A stretch of DNA of 64,000 bases from positions 4,278,001 to 4,342,000 of the forward strand of contig CM038916.1 in NCBI GenBank assembly GCA_021904315.1, written 5' to 3'. Positions 46,315 to 59,100 of this stretch are shown in pieces; positions within the stretch are counted from its first letter, which is position 1; each line of letters opens with the position of its first letter. The notes under the pieces are model-generated. The model was not told the DNA's origin. It worked only from the letters and a program-made list of their open reading frames with translations, and searched no databases. This DNA comes from Sphagnum magellanicum. Its lineage: Eukaryota; Streptophyta; Sphagnopsida; Sphagnales; Sphagnaceae. A program made the position numbers and the translations under genes.

Positions 46315-47987
46315 TTCTTATTGTTCCTGGATTTGGCGATTCGTTTTCCCCTCCTCTCGCGTAGGTGTCGGGTGGTTTTGTTCCTTACTGCAACTGAAAC
46401 GCTTCGCTTTCATCGCTCTCGCCTTACTATAAGGCATTTGGTTTCCTTCTCTCTAGGTATGTGCGAACGCCGGTGGATCATATCATAGCTATGGCGCCCT
46501 TGTGTGTTTGCTTCAGATCATGTTCTCTCGCTGTCTCTGTCTCTGTGTGTGTGTTTTTCTCCATGTGCTACTCGGTTGCTGTCAGGACTCCAAATCTTTG
46601 CTTTCAAGCACAGGATTTTCGAAAAGCAACACTCCATAACTCTCTTGTGTGCATCAAAGTGCTATTGCTGCTGTCTATGTGGTTTTTTTGGCTTATGTAG
46701 GGTCCTTTTTCTGCGATTGATGGTCTGCTTTCATTCTATAGCTCCTCCAACACATCCCGCACTTAGGACTTTTCAATGTGGTTCATTCTGATTACCCTGT
46801 CTGTTGTCTCCAGTGGGACCAATTTCTCTTTTTTCTTATCTTATTTCTCAACATCACTCTGCTTTTTATCAGCCTTCTGTCACACCTGCTTTTCAAAAGA
46901 GTTTCTTTTATGTCCTCTGGAGAGCTTTCTCAGCTTTCTCACCATTAGCAGTTGTTCACTGGTCCTCTGCCTCCTTTCAAATCTATACCTGGTGTTGCAC
47001 CAACAGATTTTATGGTATTTCCAAAGAAGTAGAGCCCTTTCGAAGAAGCTTCCTACTGAATATGAACTTCTTCCTATGCTTGGAACTGCATCAAGGCTGT
47101 TCCTTGTCACAGAGATCAGGTCAATGTAGTATGACACTGTGTTTCTGGTCCTTGCCAGGTGATAATGTTTCTGTGAGTTCTGTGCTATCTTTTCATCTGA
47201 ACTTTGGACGTTAATGTGGGGATAAACAGGAGGATGCCCTCCAGACATGCGGAAAACACGGAATTGATTTACATCATATAGAGAAGTAAGCTTCTGCTTT
47301 TCAGTCACTCTTGTATGGGAAGTCCTATTAGATGGCCTGTGGTTCCACATCAAGCTATTAATGTGCTATTGTCTTTGGAATTAGCTAAAGGTCCTGTCTT
47401 TAGAGTTGTTTCCATGAATCACTCTAAAATGGAGTGGAGCTTATGCTCACAAGCTTGATGCACAGCTTGAATCAGGATGCAACAGGCATTTTGTTCTGCA
47501 GTTTTGCCTCTTGGGTGGCAGCTGACATCCTGACTCCTCTGACATATTCTCATGACATGTTTTCTGAATAATTCTTGGCCTGGAATTTTGAACAGAGTAT
47601 CATACTGTTATTGACACCCACCATTGGGAGCTGATGAAGTTTGTGGGGAGTACTGGCAGCCAGTCACTGCCATTATGATGAGGCTGGTGGTCTGATACTT
47701 GGTGAATTACACCCACAAGGTTATGGCCACACATTCTCATTGTGCCGTTTTGGTTTGATGAGACCTGACACAATAGTTCCCTTCACAGTATTATTATGGA
47801 ATTTTCTCTGCATTTTCATAGAGATGCATACATTCCAGAATACCATTCTTCTGGTACTGCAGTTGATGGTTTTTTGAAGTCTGTTGTTTGGGGTTTCATG
47901 GAAAGTTTCATGGTAGCACATTGACCATGCAAGAGGAAACTGGATGAATATGTAAGGAATAATGTTGGGGTTTCAGAGAGGGGCAGC
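45541..47987 (+). promoter_or_regulatory. promoter and 5' leader of O-fucosyltransferase gene
   Basis: CpG content rises from about 45600. A CT run (45676-45700) followed by purine-rich GAA and GGA repeats (45990-46105) is typical of plant 5' leaders. The first coding ATG (47988) sits only 11 bases after a TTTCAG acceptor at 47971-47976. The leader must therefore contain at least one intron, whose donor I could not place with certainty (GTATGT at 46457 is one candidate). The many overlapping open frames at 45510-46490 come from these repeats. Confidence 0.45.
47400..47830. repeat. diverged intronic repeat, copy 1
   Basis: The segment around TTGGGAGCTGATGAAGTTTG (47623) through ATTTTCATAGAGATGCATAC (about 47830) matches 50390-50815 in order over roughly 220 bp with small gaps. 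It also shares CTCACAAGCTTG-TGCAC upstream. It lies in the 5' leader intron of the O-fucosyltransferase gene. Confidence 0.55.
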
Positions 47988-50900
47988 ATGCAGCAGTGGC
48001 AAGCACAACATCAGGCAGTACTAGGGCATGGAAGACGCCAAAAGGCTCGATCAGGAGGAGGGGGTCTTACACGCCTGCTATGGATCAGTGGCTACCTTAC
48101 TGTTACATTGGGGGCACTCTTCTCCACATTTTTCTATCCAGATCTTCTCTCTATTTTACGCACTCGAAATTTAAATGTGCAACCCTATGTCCTACCCAAG
48201 GTATCATCTCCAATTGTCAAACTTCTTGCTTGAGCATAAAGTAACCTTCCTCTGAAGCACTGAGGAGAGACTATTTTCATCCTGTTTTTCTTTAAGCTTT
48301 GAGAAAGTATATATTCGGAGATAGTTCATGAGCTGATAAGCTCCTAAACATCTCAAAATCAGGTAAGGGACTACAATGATCTGTATTACAAGCACTTGTG
48401 ATTCACATGGGTAAATCACAAGCTTTCAAATGTGCCATAGGGCAAATTCTTCTATGGTAGTGGCCACAGGCCCCCTCCTTGAGACTTTTCATCTGAGAGT
48501 ATGCATCCTGGAAACATCCCATTTTTCCTTTGGACTGGTTCTGACTGAAGTGTGTCTGAAACCTGGGTCCTTGGGCTTAAAAATTGTCATGGGTCTTCTT
48601 TGGAATTGTAAGCTCCAACATTACTACAGTCTCAAAATGGACAGACTTAGCCTTTCCTTGAACCATCCTGCAGAGTCAATGGTCTCCATCACTTGATGTG
48701 TCATGCATAAATCAAATAGTTGTTAAGACAGGTGACAGGGATGGTCTTTGCCTTGGGATTAGCTTGTGTACATGGTGTACTAGAATGATAAGGAATAGAA
48801 GGTTTAGAAATAATTGAGTCAGTTACAGTAATGTTGTATCATCTGTCTTTATATTGCTGGTGTGAAGGCATAGATTGGACATCATATGTAGAATAAGAGA
48901 AGCTGTATCTTTCAGATTTGAGTAAATAACATTGGTTTGGCTGTAACTGCAGCAGGGTGATCTTGGAGTACAGACCAGAACTGGTGAATTGAGCTGGAAG
49001 CAAGAGCTAATTCCCCCTCATTTATCTCGATTGGAGAAATCAGATGTACAGTCTGACCTACCAGATGATAAGGTGATACATTTTACCCCTTTTCAGCCAT
49101 CCCATACATGTCATTTGAAGGTCCATGAATGTGTATGACCATCATGGCCATTGAATCTGCTCCCCAGTTTTGTTCTTGGTCTAGTTTTCTCCTTTCTTTA
49201 GGCTTTAGTTTCCTCTTTTTCATGTCTGCTGTTTGGTTGCTGTTATGTTTCTGATCTGAAATATGCATAACCTTTTTATTTAGTCATATCTGAATCTTTA
49301 TGGGTTGACTTAAATAGTAATTACGGGAAATTCTTGGTACTTACCAAGATATATTTTCAGCTCTTTGTCTATTCGCTTTCTCTGCATGGGCAGATGCTTG
49401 TTGAAGATCCAATTTAGCATTGCATTGTCCCCGGCCTTTAGGTTTGTTGCTGTCACTCTGTTGTTAAAGTTTTATTGAGACTAGCTGACTGGGAGCTGAC
49501 TTCTGGAGATTTGAGGTTTCATTGCCTAGTCTGTGGCTCAAAGTCTACTGCTCTCACTCTGGCGTTGAAATTTGTGTTCAAACTAACCTGTTTTTAGCTG
49601 ACCAGGAGCTGATTGTTATATTGTTTGTGTAGGCATTGGAGTTTAAAAAACTGTGGAAGCCTCCACCAAATCGAGGCTTCATTCCTTGTGTCGATAAAAG
49701 CCCTTCATATACAGGTCAGTTTCATGTCTTCAGATTGATTCTCCACCTAAATTTCTTGCCAACACTTCTGATCTAAATCATGCTGACTTCATCACTTCTG
49801 CTTGTGATTCATGTACCAGCATTTTATTCATGTGGGATGTTTGAGCCTGGGGAATGTCTACTGCTCAATGAAGTTAGGCAGCTAGAGTTATAGGAGATCC
49901 TGCTCCAACAAAATATTGTGTTTGACATGCTGCCATTTTGGCCCTGCCTTCTTGATTAGTAAGCTTGTATGGATGATAACTGTTTCAAAACAGTTGATAA
50001 ATCTTGATCAACATTGTGTGGGACATGAAAACCTGGGAAGTGCAGGTCCAGCGAAGTCACGAGGATATCTTTTAGTGCAAAGCAATGGAGGGCTCAACCA
50101 GATGCGGGCAGGAGTAAGAATTCCAAGTTTTCAATGCTTGTTGAGTTGTGTTATTGTTTGGATGTAGGTTCAGTTCTCAAGATGTACAAAGATAATAGAT
50201 GTCCATGGAGTTGGAAAAGTGCTAGCTTTCCAGCTTCAGCCAGCTCAAGGTTAATTTTCAGGTGGCTGTCTGTCTTTTATGCATGTTGCCGTGTCATCAC
50301 CAGTTGCGTGCTTAAATGACGTGTTCAGGTGTAGCAGGTCCCAACCACTAACCTCTATGGAGGCCTTTCTGTGCCCTAAGATGCTTGCTTGTACAGGGAT
50401 AAGCTAAAGTGAAATGAAGCTCAACCTCACAAGCTTGTTGCACTTTAATGAGCATACTGTTGACTTTTTTTGAGTAGCTATCTCTCTTGAATGCTAGGCA
50501 ACATCTGAGTGAGTCTCCCCTTGGCTTCTGGAAATGTGACAGAAGCTCAGGACACAGATTTTGTTAGTTGGTTACCTAGCATTTGGCGCAGTTTATTACA
50601 TACTTACCTATACGCACTGTTGGGAGCTGATAAAGTCAGTGAGGGAGTGGTGGCAACTAGTCCCTGCTATTAGCTACAAAGGTGACAGTCATATACTTTG
50701 TGGGGACACAAGGTTATGACTATACTATTTCTTTTTGTTTCTGTTGGAACTGACACAATGGTTACCTTCAAATCATATTGTGGATTTTTCTCGGCAATCT
50801 CATAGAGATCTGTTGCTATGTCATTTTTTGCAGATTTGTGATATGGTGGCTGTTGCACGTATTTTAAATGCTACCCTTGTGGTTCCAGAGTTGGATAAGC

Positions 50901-53900
50901 GATCATTCTGGCAAGACTCTAGGTGATGATTCTTTCTTTGTACCAGGTTCTTGTTGTCCCAGCAATAGGCTCCAAATGGAAACTCTTTGTTTTAGTAGAG
51001 CACTTTCAGGCATTTCTATTGAGAATTTATAGCTGAGTGAAACTGGGATGACTAATCTTTTCATGAGAATGCACCTAGCTTTCTGGTAAGCTAATCTGCT
51101 CTTCTTTTACAAGGTCTCTATCATAGTTTTGGATGCTTCCCAAACTTCCAGATAAGGTCTTCTCTGTGTTCTGGTCTTCTCCTTTTGTTTCTTTTGTATC
51201 TTCTGGTTAGAAGGTCTTTCCTTATTCTTCTAGACGTGTTTTGTTTACTTGTAAGGTTTTCTTGTAAGTGTGGAGCTTTTTATAGCCCACTTGGTCCTCA
51301 TTTGTTTACCCCTGTTGTCTGTTATTCTATGTTTTTCTCCTTCTATGTTGTTATGTTGTTAGTTGCTAGCCAGTATCATGGCAGAGTATTCCCATTGTTT
51401 CCAGACTTGTGATAGAAACTCAGTACACAGGTTAGTGGTTACACTGACCTATACCCACTGCAGGTGATAGATAAGTTTCCATCATACATGTTACTGTTGA
51501 TGGTCTGTCAAGTGAAACTGTCACTTTTGTTCATACTGCATGTTTTTATTGTTTCTTTTTTATAGTTTGTACTGTCTGTGTTGTTCCTTCTTCCTGGTTC
51601 TGAAAGTCCTTATCTGCAAGTCTTTCTTTGACTTCAAGGAAAAGTTTTAACTTTGTTCTGGCTTCTTAATTGTGAATATGGAAATTTCTTGATTCTCATG
51701 AGAGTTTTAGTCCTCTTAGTGAGATCACTCTCATAATTTTATTTTTCTCTTTATCAAAACGAGTACAATTTGAGTGGGAAAAGGGGCAACAAATAAGAGA
51801 AGCCAATGTAAGTCAATATCTTATTGATGGCTTTGGAGTCTCACATAAGTTATGACTTCTGGGGTAATTCTGTATTTTTCTGTGCAGCAATTTTGCGGAT
51901 GTATTTGACGTAGACTACTTCATAGATGCTTTGAAAGGGGATGTAAATGTGGTGAAGACACTTCCCAGTGAACTTGTTTCAGCACCCAAAGCTGTGAAGC
52001 AGTTCCAAAGCTGGTCTAATATCAAGTACTACCAAGAGTCAATTGCTCCTTTGTGGCGTGAGTATAAGGTTTATGCCCACCCCCCAACTCCTCCCTTGGT
52101 TCTTCTCTTCTATGTCCTTGATCTTCATTGGAGTAAGCTTCCGAGGAGGAAGAATCAATCTTTCATTTGTGATAAGCAATTGTGAGACTGCCAGTTTGCA
52201 ACATTCATGACTATGTCACACTTTCATGCGCAGAGATTTGGAAATGTAGGAGCTGCAGCTGCCAAGATTCACTCTTAGGGTGCGATAAAGCCCTTGCTCA
52301 GATCAGGGAGTGTCTAGTGTTGTCTGTTAATATTTGTGCCCATAATTGGTTGTGCAGGTCATTCGTGCATCTAAATCAGATTCACGGCTTGCAAACAATG
52401 ATTTACCGGCAGACATTCAAAAACTGCGTTGCCGAGTTCACTATAATGCTCTCCGTTTTGCACCTCAAATTGGTTCTTTTGGGCAGGTTTGTTGCTTTGT
52501 GTAATTGTGCAGTTAATTCAAACAAGGAAGTGAGCCAAACATATCTTAAATCACTTTGGAGTTACTGTCATCTGGCTGAAGCTTCCAGCTTTTACATATT
52601 TTTGTTGTGTGAGCAGAAGCTTGTTGAAAAAATGAGATCAGATGGACCTTTCATAGCTTTGCATCTGCGGTATGAGAAGGACATGCTGGCCTTCAGTGGC
52701 TGCACCTATGGTCTTACTGAAGCTGAAGCTGATGAGCTCTCCAGCATTAGGTACTGTTGTGTCTAGTTGACCTGTTTGTGGTTCCATTTGTCTGCAAGGT
52801 ACAGATGTATAGCACTCTTATCTAGCATAACCATAAGGTAGTAATCACATTCGTGGTTGTAAGCAGTCTCATGATTTTGTCTAGATGGTGTGTGTCAGAT
52901 GTCTGCACAGTGTCCTGTACTGTGGAAGTACTGATTCCATCGGTTGTTAGGATCAAGGAAGTCCTGTTCAAGATTTTATGGGAAGAATTGCTTGTTCAAG
53001 ATCCTGCTCTTACAATTAATGTCTTATGTGCTAATTCTCACTATAGTTTCTCAATTCCAGGAGTCTTCAAGTTGTAATGTCTGAGATGGTGGAAATGACA
53101 TTGCAGGGAGCATACAGCTCATTGGAAGGTGAAGGATATAAACTCCACTGAGCAAAGAAGCAGGGGTTTTTGCCCCCTGACTCCCACAGAGATTGGGATA
53201 TTTTTGAGAGCACTAGGCTACCCCAATACCACCCGTATTTATATTGCTGCTGGAGAAATTTATGGTGGCGATGAACGAATTGCTGGCCTTATTTCTCGCT
53301 TCCCAAATGTGATGCGCAAGGTTCGAAATTATGCTGGTTATTTACTTTAGAAAACTTGGTTGATGCTAGTTGCTTTCACTGCAATAAACATGGAGGAATT
53401 GCTTTGCTGTAGTCATGTCTTCTCTCAGGAGATATGAGGACATATTGAATATATGTTGTGCTTTAAATGTCAGCACAATGATGAGGAATTTGACAAAACC
53501 TGTCATGCCCTCAGGAAACTGTAGCATCTGTGGAGGAGCTTGCACCATTTGTCAGCCACTCTACTCAACTTGCAGCGTTGGATTATATTGTTTCTGTTGA
53601 AAGTGATGTGTTTGTGCCATCCTACTCTGGGCATATGGCACGTGCTGTGGAGGGGCATCGAAGATACCTTGGACACCGCAAGACTATAAGCCCTGATAGG
53701 TATTTGGTATCTGGTTTTAAGCAGATCTTTCTGTTTACTGATGAGTTTTGGAGGGGCATTGTGGAGTAATTGTGCATAGTCTGGGATTTACAGATCATAA
53801 TCTTGATGGTCATTTGGCAATTGCACAATTTTGTTCACCAGTTCTGCCACTGTTGGCAAGCATCACTGTACTAAAGCTCTGAACTTCATGGTCCTGCTTT

Positions 53901-54427
53901 GTGACAGGAAAGAGCTAGTAGCCCTTTTTGACATGCTAGATAGAGGAGAGCTTGAGGAAGGCCCAAAACTTGCAGAGTTGATCACTGAGATCCACCGGAG
54001 GAGGTATGTTCAAGGCTTCTGTTGTAAGATTTAAAAACTGTGGAATAATGCATCAATAGATTTCTCCTGCTCATGCTTTTTTTTTTCATTTACTCATGTC
54101 TGTCCATTCTACCTTTGGGCTGGATATGGATTCTCTGACTTACTATCAGTCTGGAGCTTCTTTGCATTTCTTTTTAAAATGGCTTTGTGGTTATGCAGGC
54201 AAGGATCACCTCGGAAAAGAAAGGGCCCCCTCACAGGAACTAAAGGAAGGGATCGTTTTCGAACAGAGGAAGCTTTCTACACAAACCCACTTCCTGATTG
54301 TTTGTGCTCTGACTTAATGACTATATCAAAAGGTAGTCCACCTGTGTGGAATGAAACAAATAAATGGTCAATTGCTAACGATGATTTGAATACCAGTCGG
54401 ATCCTAGCATCAGTGCGAAGACAATAG
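47988..54427 (+). CDS. O-fucosyltransferase family protein, 12 coding exons
   Basis: Exons: 47988-48200, 48953-49072, 49633-49714, 50046-50113, 50834-50922, 51888-52068, 52358-52486, 52617-52750, 53107-53320, 53515-53699, 53908-54003 and 54199-54427. All introns are GT-AG and all phases agree, giving 1740 nt and 579 residues. The protein is type II: a basic N terminus, then a membrane anchor at about 29-50 ([20 protein letters not shown]). Catalytic-domain hallmarks follow: [17 protein letters not shown] (145-161), [20 protein letters not shown], the [11 protein letters not shown]-fucose-binding segment with H310 and R312, [11 protein letters not shown] (383-393), and [20 protein letters not shown] (437-456). 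These are typical of plant Golgi GT106/O-FucT-like proteins (PF10250). The acceptor substrate cannot be told from sequence. The gene looks intact. Copies of a diverged repeat lie in its introns. Confidence 0.92.
50390..50815. repeat. diverged intronic repeat, copy 2
   Basis: TTGGGAGCTGATAAAGTCAG (50622), ACACAAGGTTATGACTATAC, ACTGACACAATGGTTACCTT and CTCATAGAGATCTG occur in the same order as in copy 1. A short third match (GATAGAAACTCAGTACACAGG, with CCTATACCCACTG) is at 51410-51465. The copy ends about 20 bases before the acceptor of coding exon 5. Confidence 0.55.
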
Positions 54428-56183
54428 CATTGCTTGTATGCATCACTCCAGTGTATAGTTCAAAGCAAGAAGCAGAGCTAATCTGAGTTGTCTATTTCTT
54501 TTCTTCTTAATGCCAATTTGTACCATTCAAATGTTGGTGCAACTTTCTCATTTTTCCAGAGACTTGACTTTTCTGGATGAAGGAAAAGTCCTCACATTTT
54601 GGTGATCCGATTTGAGCTGTAACCCAAGATTCAGAAAGGCTTAGACATTGGCATTTTTGACGAAGTGTTTCTGCGAAGACATGTTCTCAGTTAGAACATG
54701 CAGGTACCAACCCAATTTGGATTTTTTGTATTGATTCCAATCTCTGAGGTTCTGCCAAATTTGGAAGAGTCAATAGTTGGTTTTGTAGGTTGTAAAAGCT
54801 CTGTAGTCCGAAGTAGTTTCTTTGCAGCTGAAATAGCGAGCTTAGTGTTTTGAAGAGAAAAGCATACTCTTCAGTTTCTATCAAAATCTACCAGTGGTTT
54901 TCTTGACAAAAGTTTTCTTTTTGGTCATTTGGAATTTAGAAATTATAATTTTTTCAAGGGGGCTTCTAAAAATCCTGAGCTTGGAATTCCCAAAACTCGT
55001 ATTGTCCTCAAAAAGATCATGCTTTTGAATCTCTTTCTTTTCTGTCACATTCTTTTTGGTTTTCTTTTGTTATCTCCTTCACTTCCAAAGTGTTTGTCTA
55101 GGTTGTCAGCATCAGGGCTGAGTCTTTTCACTACTGCTGTATTCCAACTGAAACTCCGTACATTGATCTACTCTATGGACGGGAACTGTTGTGACCTGTC
55201 ACTGGGAGGGTGATGAACTCAGCAGTATGTTTTGAATGAGCTTGAATCATCTTATCAATGCTGCTGTTGAAGGGTATGAAACATGCATATGATTGTTGCA
55301 GTTAATTAATTAAATCATTCTGCAATCCTTACTCTATTTTCGGAGGTTGGGTAACATCTTTTTCCTTTTCTTGTTTGTTGATTTGTTGTTGGATCATTTT
55401 TGCTCTTTGGGTCCATGAAACTTTCAAGCATATAGATCAGATCCACCAGATTCACCAGATCGACCCATGCACAGTATGTGGGCCTTTTGCCAATGCCTAT
55501 CTTGTGCAAAGTAGTGTGCAATACCTTCAGCTGGAATTGTCATAAAAAGGTTGAGTTATGGAGCCAAGTCTGATAAATTAGGGTTGATAGAAATTTGAGA
55601 CTTTTCCACTACTAGATCTCAAACATTTCCATTGTATATGGGACCTTTGGGTTGCCTTTTCAGGCAGCTTCTCTAGGCTTGCAGGCAACTTGGATGCCAT
55701 GTAAGCACCCATTAAATACATTGCTTACATGATGCTCATGCTTTCACCTACACAGGTGATGTTTGTCTTGTAACCTTGACTAGTTTGGGGATGTTCATTC
55801 CAACTGCCTGGTGCCTCATAGGGGTAAAGATCATTAAGTCCAGGGGTCTTCTTACTGGGAGAAAGAACAGTGTGTTTGAATCCCAAATTTCTGAGGTGTT
55901 CCACAGCTGTGAGTGGCACTAATTAAGGGAATTGCTATAATCTTTGCATTGAAGATGTTTCATCCAAGTATGAAATTCCTCAAGTTCTTATTGGCATAAT
56001 TATACCAGCAGCATGGAAAATTCTGCTCTTCTCAGAAAAGCAAAGTATTCAATTCCCATCACTCTCATAAGAAGTGCAAAGGATCTACCCAACTTCAACT
56101 CTAGTGAAGTCAGAAATTTTGGATCTACCTTGCCATCATCACCCATCATCTTACAACAGCATTAAAGTCCAAAACTCCAAAAT
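54428..56183. other. 3' flanks between convergent genes
   Basis: The first 200-300 bases are the 3' UTR of the O-fucosyltransferase gene; the last part, on the minus strand, is the 3' UTR of the PLP-lyase gene. A minus-strand frame at 55725-55919 shows no recognised domain. No additional gene is supported. Confidence 0.5.
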
Positions 56184-59100
56184 TCAAAATTTACTAAGTG
56201 CCTCCAGTACGCTTTCAAGTGCCAGTGCCCAATGTGTCCAATGAGTCCCACCCTTCACAAAACAGACAATTCTGGTATAATCAGTCTGGAGTTCCAAAGG
56301 AAATAAACCTAAAGATATCCGTGTACAGGCGTGCATCTTCAGCTTCATTTACTTAAGTTGCAAAGAGGAAGGTACCTACTACCTGGCAGAAAATGACATA
56401 TGGTTCCCGTAGAGGGCCATCACATGAGAGCTCACTTGTGCTGCCGTCTACAAATGTTCCATCTGCAAACACAACCTGTCAATTCCACACAAACATGTGC
56501 TATTACAAGCTGTTTCGCCTGTTGATTCCACACAAACATTGCTATTACAAGCTGTTTCATCTGTTGATTCCACACAAACATGTGCTATTACAAGCTGTTT
56601 CACATTACAGGCTGTTTTTGTTTAACTTTGATTATCTTCTTAGGCATGCCAGTCATGTACTTTGTTCCAGATTTGACTGCACAACCAGCATCCATCCCAC
56701 ATCCACAAGGGCATTGAAATGCTGACAACTGATCAGGAGCTTCAGGTTTTTTTGCTTACTTCTGACTCATAACCAGCTGATGCACCAGCAACTGGCCTAA
56801 TATAAGCTCCAACAGGACAGCACTTTTGCACTGCTGCGCAGAATGCCAGAAGACGCTCTCGAGTGCCAAGTTGCACTGCCTGTCCAGATTGATGCAAAAT
56901 ACAATTTCTGTGAGTTTATGCTTTGAGCACAAAGACCCCTTTTTTATCAGTTTTAATGTGACCAAAAACCAGTCCAACAGACCAAATGATGGTGAGGAGA
57001 CTGAGAAAGACCTGAATGATGTCATGGCGCTGGATGCGGGGAGGTGGTTGCACTTTATAACCTTCAGCTGCCATCACCTCTGCCACCAGTAAGCCCCCCT
57101 GCCATCACTTCAAACAAAAAGTTCAGCAAGATTTGATTTGGTATTTCTGCTTCCCAAAAGATTCAAAGTGTGAAGGACAAGCACCATCACAGAGTGTCTA
57201 GGATGGGCTCCATTTCAGTAGCTTTTGAGATAGTTTAAAGTACAACCTTTATAGCCTCACCAACCATTTGAGGACCCAAGAACAAGCCCTGGAATAGCAG
57301 TCGCATGACATCTCCAGAGGTGGCACCAGCTTCCATGCCAATACCAGGTGCACACAATCGAGCAGCAGCAGATTCTACCCATTCTGCCTTTCCTGCTACA
57401 TATCCACCACTTGGAGCGATTGTGCCTCCAGGGTTCTTTATGAGGCTTCCAGCCATGAGGTCTGCACCCTGTACAAAGAGAGAACACAAGCCAGAGCTCA
57501 TCTCAGAATCGATTCCTACTCCCTTTCACCTAGTTCAACACATACAGAAACACAAGGAAAGCATGACATCAGGTCATGGTGGCAAAAAGATGGAAGGAAG
57601 ACCAGAAACATCTGACCTCTGCAAGAATCATTTTTGGGCTATTGAGTTATCCTCTCCAGTCACAAAGGAAATCAAAGATAGAGCAGCAAAAATACCACAG
57701 CGGTGGGTTCCAAAGTCTCCACAAACTCGCCATAGCAGTTGTCCACAACCACCACACACCTTGGATTCTGAGCCTGCAAAACCAGCAGCATACAAGGGCA
57801 ACTCACAGGATCAAACATCTGACCCATTTCCTAAAACTTGGGCTCCTAGTGATGTGGGATGGTGCACATGGAAGAAGAAGAATAGAAGTGACTTGCCTTG
57901 ATCTTCTCAATTGCTCGCTTAATCTCTGCAACAGTCAGGGACTTGCGCCATGAGTAGCCACAAGAGCGCTGTATGAATGCACACTGTGTCTGTGGCTTCA
58001 CTGCCTCATCAAGTCCATCCCAATCAAGCCCACCATCCTCCAGTAGCTACAATGGCAGATGAATGAAACCCCCCAAGGTCAGCTGTAGTGGGTGGGTTCA
58101 TATACATCTCATCAAGAAAACCAATTGACATGTACACAATTTTTTTTTATCATCGAGCAACAGATTGAACAAATGATCAGGGAGTGCAGTAATGCTGTCC
58201 AAAAAGTGGGTTCTTACTGGAAGTTCTTGATACGATACCCCAAATTCTTTTAAGGATCCATGATTTGGAGAACCTCGAAGTCCAATGACTTCTTCCAGTG
58301 TGTCGTAGGGTGCACCCGCCACAGCCAGCAGCTGATTGTGGAATGATCAAATTGCCCCTCAATCTCTTCGCATGGAACCAAGCTCCAATGTGATTGAACT
58401 GTGCAAAGTACTTAAACTTGGAAAACTGAGCACCACTCAACAGAGTATAGACACAGCCCTTCTCATGACTACTATGAAAGCAAAGAAGCTTACCTCACCA
58501 CCAGGGCGCAGAGCTGCATACAGAGCACATGCGATTGCATGGGTGCCTGAAAAGAACTGCAAGCCAACAAGTGCACATGTGAATCATGAATGCTCTTCAA
58601 GGCATTCAACAGAATATAAAATCCCAAGGACCAACAACACAACCCTTGGCCTACTACTAGGCTCAAGAATCCAAGTCAATAATGCACAAAATTTACAGCA
58701 GCAAAAAAGGAACGGCCAAGCAAGCATACCTGAGAGCGTACGATGGCAGCCTCCGAGCCAACCAGAGTTGCAAAAGCTGAGTCCAGTGCCTCCCTGCCTC
58801 CAGCATCATTGTGGCCACACCCTGTGGATCCTCCAAAATGCTGCCACTTCCACAATCAGTTGACCAGTATATACCTTTTCAATGAAACTACCTTGAATTT
58901 TGGCAAAACATCCATAGGCTTCAAGAAGGAAGTTCAAGCAACAAACAAGCCTGCATGTATGTTGCAGTAGGATTTACAATACACATGATACATACATGTG
59001 TGCCAACTCAAGCAAGCGTTTGAATGGACAATCAACTACATAATTGAAAGAGACATAGATTCAATGCTGTTTTTCTAATGAATTGGACAACCATGCACAC

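Noticed and set aside
45510-46490. Several 60-170-codon frames rich in Glu/Lys, Ser or Phe
   Set aside because: These are translations of CT, GAA and GGA repeats in the 5' leader.
57305-57953. 198- and 125-codon plus-strand frames
   Set aside because: They are antisense shadows of PLP-lyase exons 6-8, where the minus strand carries the conserved motifs.
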